Source: Planctomycetota bacterium
GTDB taxonomy: Bacteria; Planctomycetota; UBA1135; UBA2386
Direction: 5' to 3'
Assembly (NCBI GenBank): GCA_025459175.1
Contig: JALORC010000018.1
Span: forward strand, 1-64,000
DNA length: 64,000 bases
This document shows, piece by piece, positions 60,684-64,000 of this stretch. Each line of letters begins with the position of its first letter. Position 1 is the stretch's first letter. The notes beneath the pieces were generated by a model that was not told the DNA's origin, ran no database searches, and saw only the letters and a list, made by a program, of their open reading frames with translations. The position numbers were made by a program, and so were the translations under genes.

Positions 60684-62333
60684 TCAGAGGTTGCCGATGC
60701 GCACTTCGACACCGTTGCTGGTCGCAAGCCCGCCGGCAGCGCTCGGATCGAGCAGTGCTACCTGCGCGAACAGCGCGAAGCCGACCAGCGACTGGTTGTT
60801 CGGGACCGGCGTCGCCCTGGTGGCCAACGGCGAGGTCAGCGTGGCGAACACGGCGCTGGCGACCATGTCCTGGTGCAGCCAGCAGCCGGAGTAGCCGAGC
60901 GGGCCGAGGTCGACCGGCAGCACGCCGAACGGCGAGTTCGTGCGCGACGTGCCGTAGAACCACAGCCCGAGGCAGTTCGCCGGCAGGTTGGTCGCGGTGA
61001 ACGTGAACCCCTGGCCGGGGATCGGCTGGCCGCTCCCCGTCAGCATCAGGACCCCGGCGCTGCCGCCGCAGCCGGCGCCGTAGCTGGCGATCCGCGACGG
61101 CACGCTGAGGCCGTGCACGCTGACGCGCCCGACCTGCTGCCCGGCGTGGAAGTGCCGCGGTGCGCCGATCGCGAACTCCGGCCGGCCGTCGCCGTCGAGG
61201 TCGTCGAGCCGCGCCAGCGACTGGCCGAACTGCGAACCACTCTGGCCGTCGATCAGGAACAGCAGGTTCCAGGTGGCGCCGTCGTGCACCGCGACGCGGC
61301 CCGTCAGCGCGTTGTAGCCCGACTGCCCGATCGCGATCTCCGGGCGCCCGTCGCCGTTCTGGTCGCCGATGCTCCCGAGGCTCGTCGCATTGGCGTAGAC
61401 CCAGTGGTCGATGGTGCCGAGTCGGGCACCGTTGGCGCCGTCGATGACGTGCACACGACCGAACGTCGACGACGCGAGCAGATCGTCCTTGCCGTCGCCG
61501 GTGAGATCGCCGGCGTTGCCCATCACGGCGCCGACGTTCTCGCCGGCGGCGAACACGGACCCGGTGGTCCACAACACCGCGGGCCCGCCCGACGCGCCGG
61601 TGCGCACCAGCGAGATACGGCCGATGCCGCCGGCGTAGTCCGGCTCGCTGCTGGCGAAGTCGGCGCGGCCGTCGCCATCGACGTCCGACAGCGTGACCAC
61701 GGCGGTACCCCACTCGCCGAACGGGCTGCCGCCGACCGACGTCAGCGCTGCCCCGGTCGTGCCGGCGCAAGCACCGACATCGCCGTGGACGACCCCGAAC
61801 CGCGTGCCCGGCGCCGACACCGCGACATCGGGCTGGCCGTCGCCATCGACGTCGCCGAGCGGCGCCAGCGCCGCGCCGAGGTAGGTCCAGGCGATGCCGG
61901 TGCGCGTCCACAGCGTGGTGCCGTCGCCGCGGAAGGCCCGCACGAGGCCAGAGGCCGAGTTGGCCTGAGGGGCGCCGAGCACGGCGTCGAGCGTGCCGTC
62001 GCCGTCGAGATCGCCGGGGCAGCACACGCTCGTCCCGAGCCGCGCCCCGCCGCTGGTGCCGACGAAGCTGCCGAGCGTGGCGCCGGTCGAGGTGGCGATC
62101 AGCACCGCGCCGCCGGCGTTGAGCTGGGAGCCGTTGGTGAGCCGCGGCACGCCGACCAGCAGGTCGGCGCGGCCGTCGCTGTTGCCGTCCGGGGTGCGGA
62201 CGATGTGGCTGCCGAACTCGGCGGCGATCTCGGTGCCGAACAACTCGCGCACGACGCGCTGGGCGGACAGGGCCGGGCACAGGCAGGCGACGACGACGAC
62301 GACGAACGGCAGGGGTAGCGGGAGTTGGCGCAT
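60684..62333 (-). CDS. secreted FG-GAP/integrin-like repeat propeller protein
   Basis: A 549-residue exported protein. The ATG at 62333 begins a signal peptide (LPLPLPFVVVVVACLCPALSAQ). The body has seven or so FG-GAP repeats with calcium-binding DxDGDGxxD loops: DGNSDGRADLLVG, DLDGDGTLDAVLG, DVDGDGQPDVAVS, DVDGDGRADFASS, DLTGDGKDDLLAS, DQNGDGRPEIAIG and DLDGDGRPEFAIG. The C-terminal ~130 residues (GAGCGGSAGVLMLTG, GCWLHQDM, ending GVEVRIGNL) have the same general plan as the C-terminal regions in the 31-46 kb cluster. Extracellular or surface role likely; no enzyme motif. Confidence 0.88.
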   Translation of the reverse strand: MRQLPLPLPFVVVVVACLCPALSAQRVVRELFGTEIAAEFGSHIVRTPDGNSDGRADLLVGVPRLTNGSQLNAGGAVLIATSTGATLGSFVGTSGGARLGTSVCCPGDLDGDGTLDAVLGAPQANSASGLVRAFRGDGTTLWTRTGIAWTYLGAALAPLGDVDGDGQPDVAVSAPGTRFGVVHGDVGACAGTTGAALTSVGGSPFGEWGTAVVTLSDVDGDGRADFASSEPDYAGGIGRISLVRTGASGGPAVLWTTGSVFAAGENVGAVMGNAGDLTGDGKDDLLASSTFGRVHVIDGANGARLGTIDHWVYANATSLGSIGDQNGDGRPEIAIGQSGYNALTGRVAVHDGATWNLLFLIDGQSGSQFGQSLARLDDLDGDGRPEFAIGAPRHFHAGQQVGRVSVHGLSVPSRIASYGAGCGGSAGVLMLTGSGQPIPGQGFTFTATNLPANCLGLWFYGTSRTNSPFGVLPVDLGPLGYSGCWLHQDMVASAVFATLTSPLATRATPVPNNQSLVGFALFAQVALLDPSAAGGLATSNGVEVRIGNL

Positions 62334-62624
62334 GGCTCGGGGAGGGAAGCGGGGGTGGAGGCGGCGAAGCGTTCGCGCCTCGATGTGCTTCCCGCAGAAC
62401 GCGCCGCGCACCTGACAGGGATTTTCGCGATCCAGATTACGCGCCAGGGGATGGCTCAGTCCCGGCGGCGAAGCGTGACCGCGACCGTGACCGGCTCGTA
62501 GCTGTCCTCCGGGCGGAACTCCGCCGACTGCTGGCCCGAGTGCCACCAGGCCGCGGCGCCCGCCGGGGCGCCCGATATCCCGTCGATCGACTCGTCGAAA
62601 GTCGCGGTCCCCGCCGCTCCGGTC
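62334..62624. other. intergenic stretch with weak small frames
   Basis: No supported gene. A minus-strand frame from 62707 to 62456 (ending EDSYEPVTVAVTLRRRD) overlaps the antiporter 3' end; it has only slight protein-like character. No clear hairpin terminator or tRNA is seen. Confidence 0.3.
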
Positions 62625-64000
62625 TCAGGGCACCGTCGGCCCCCGACCGGCGATGATGCGTTCGACCTCGCGCGCCAGCTCGTGGTCGGCCAACAGCAGC
62701 AGCGCATCGTCGGCAGCGATCTCGGTGCCGCCGCCCGGCACCACGAACTCCCCCGCCCGCGCGATCGTGACCACCAGCGCCCCGCGCGGCAGACCGAGGC
62801 TCGCCAGCTTGCGGCCGACGATCGGCGACGACACCGGCACGTGCAGTTCGACGATGCCGGTGCGCCCGTGGCCCGGCTCGCGCCCGCCGCGGCGCGCGTC
62901 GATGATCGCCGCCTCGCTCTCCATCGCGCTGATGCCGAAGCTCTTCAGCAAGAGCCGCGCCATCGCGTAGGCGAGTTCCTGCTCGCCGTGCACACACTGC
63001 GTGCGCGGGAAGCGATGCAGCAGATCGCGCTGCTCGTCGAAGTGCACGCGGCACAGCGCCTCGATCGCCGGGTTGACGCGCTGCGCGTATTCGACCGCGA
63101 CTCGGGCGGTCAGAGGATCCGGCGTGGTCACCAGCAACAACCTGGCGGTGGCGATGCGCGCGCGATCGAGCGCCGACTGCGAACCACCCTCGCCACCGAC
63201 GGCGAGGTCGCCGCGTCGACACAGTGCGGCGGCGGTCAGGCGATCCTGTTCGACGACGACGAACGCCTTGCCCCGCGCGCGCAGCATCGCCGCCAGCACC
63301 GAGCCGACGCGGCCGTGCCCGAGCAGCACGACGTGATCGCGCAGCGGTTGCAACTTCGCCTCGAGCCCATCGTCGACCGGCTCGGTGAGCGGTGCGTCGG
63401 GCAGCTCGGCCAGCAGCGGCTCGACCGGCGCCGCGAAGCGCCCCAGCAGCGCTTCGCGCACCGCCGCCTCGTCCTCCGGCCGCGCCAGCACGGTGACCTG
63501 GTCCCAGCCGAGCAGGCGCGTGTTGCCGGTCGCCGGCACCACTTCGTTGCCGCGCGTGATCAACGTGATCACCGCCCGCGCCGGCAACACCAGGTCGCGG
63601 ATGCGCGGGCCGGGGCAACCCTTCGGATCCGGCAGGTCGACGACGACCAGATCGAGTTCGCTGTGGGCCATCGTCACCAGGTCGAGCGAGTAGCGCGGCT
63701 GCGGCCGCGACGGCGTCGACAGGCGCAGTCGCGCGGCGAGCCAACCGAGCGTCGAACCCTGGATCGACACCGACAACAGCACGGCGAAGAACACCAGGTT
63801 GAAGATGTCCTGGCCGCCCGCCAGCCCGGCCGCCGACGGATAGGTCGCCAGCACGATCGGCACCGCCCCGCGCAACCCGGCCCAACACAGGAACCACCGT
63901 TCGCGGAACCCGAGCCGCATGCCGACGGTGCCGAGCCACACCGCGGCCGGCCGCGCGACGAACGTCAAGGCGACGAACAGCACCACGCCGTCGAGCCACA
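62625..64000 (-). CDS. NhaP2/CvrA-like cation/proton antiporter with RCK domains, 5'-truncated by window edge
   Basis: The visible ~457 residues are the C-terminal part of a CPA1 antiporter; the reading frame is open at the right edge. The first segment shows VVLFVALTFVARPAAVWLG and WAGLRGAVPIVLATYPSAAGL, characteristic of the NhaP2 (K+/H+) branch. An RCK-C-type segment (RDLVLPARAVITLITRGNEVVPATG) follows, then a TrkA-N/RCK-N domain with HVVLLGHGRVGSVLAAMLRA and a final RCK-C (VSSPIVGRKLASLGLPRGALV). The RCK domains should bind nucleotide and gate transport. Complete N-terminal membrane domain lies outside the window. Confidence 0.88.
   Translation of the reverse strand, partial: WLDGVVLFVALTFVARPAAVWLGTVGMRLGFRERWFLCWAGLRGAVPIVLATYPSAAGLAGGQDIFNLVFFAVLLSVSIQGSTLGWLAARLRLSTPSRPQPRYSLDLVTMAHSELDLVVVDLPDPKGCPGPRIRDLVLPARAVITLITRGNEVVPATGNTRLLGWDQVTVLARPEDEAAVREALLGRFAAPVEPLLAELPDAPLTEPVDDGLEAKLQPLRDHVVLLGHGRVGSVLAAMLRARGKAFVVVEQDRLTAAALCRRGDLAVGGEGGSQSALDRARIATARLLLVTTPDPLTARVAVEYAQRVNPAIEALCRVHFDEQRDLLHRFPRTQCVHGEQELAYAMARLLLKSFGISAMESEAAIIDARRGGREPGHGRTGIVELHVPVSSPIVGRKLASLGLPRGALVVTIARAGEFVVPGGGTEIAADDALLLLADHELAREVERIIAGRGPTVP

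Noticed and set aside
62456-62707. 83-codon minus-strand frame between the FG-GAP and antiporter genes
   Set aside because: It overlaps the antiporter 3' end, and its first half is Cys/Arg-rich noise with no family.

Overview
The window is very GC-rich bacterial DNA with dense coding on both strands and strong G/C bias at third codon positions. The gene content points to a planctomycete (Planctomycetota). It has an adjacent DUF1501 / PSD1-DUF1549-DUF1553 pair, a secreted DUF1080 protein, two membrane-anchored Ser/Thr kinases with large C-terminal extensions, and many secreted beta-propeller proteins with a shared type of C-terminal region. I see no rRNA, no convincing tRNA and no CRISPR array. 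Species-level placement is not possible from this text.

Layout. 0.3-7.9 kb (minus strand): a metallophosphoesterase, QueF, and a tightly overlapping set of GT9, GT39/ArnT-like, LAB_N membrane protein, GT2/DPM-like and ADP-forming acyl-CoA synthetase genes, which looks like a lipid-linked sugar or envelope glycosylation operon. 8.0-11.8 kb (plus): a UbiA-family (DPPR synthase-like) prenyltransferase and a kinase. 11.8-14.7 kb (minus): a small secreted protein, an SdiA-regulated-type propeller and a GT87 transferase. 14.7-19.7 kb (minus): the DUF1501/PSD1 pair. 20.0-22.2 kb: a decayed membrane-protein gene and a hipBA module with a repeated operator. 22.4-24.5 kb: an alpha-L-fucosidase. 24.9-27.6 kb (plus): a Y1/REP-type transposase-like gene, a possibly frame-broken gene and a DUF2911-FKBP fusion. 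27.7-31.0 kb (minus): a kinase-TPR protein.

31-46 kb is a cluster of large secreted propeller/kelch proteins, interrupted by small membrane proteins and myo-inositol-1-phosphate synthase, and it holds a relic of one paralogue's 3' end. 46.5-53.2 kb: an asparagine synthase, a secreted DUF2911 protein, a lipoprotein, a second Y1-type transposase-like gene, an XRE regulator, a PD40 lipoprotein and two overlapping small coiled-coil-like proteins.

53.2-58.2 kb is the most notable unit. It is a five-gene sulfur operon encoding an exported persulfide-dioxygenase-like MBL protein with three rhodanese modules, two YeeE/YedE half-permeases, an anchored triple-rhodanese protein and an ArsR regulator. 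It starts at a perfect 10-bp inverted repeat that overlaps a probable promoter and abuts the first ATG. The arrangement recalls BigR/BLH sulfide-detoxification operons, but the rhodanese complement is larger and the regulator lacks the usual cysteine pairing. 58.2-64 kb (minus): a membrane protein, DUF1080 lipoprotein, PdxH, an FG-GAP secreted protein and a NhaP2-like cation/proton antiporter cut by the window edge.
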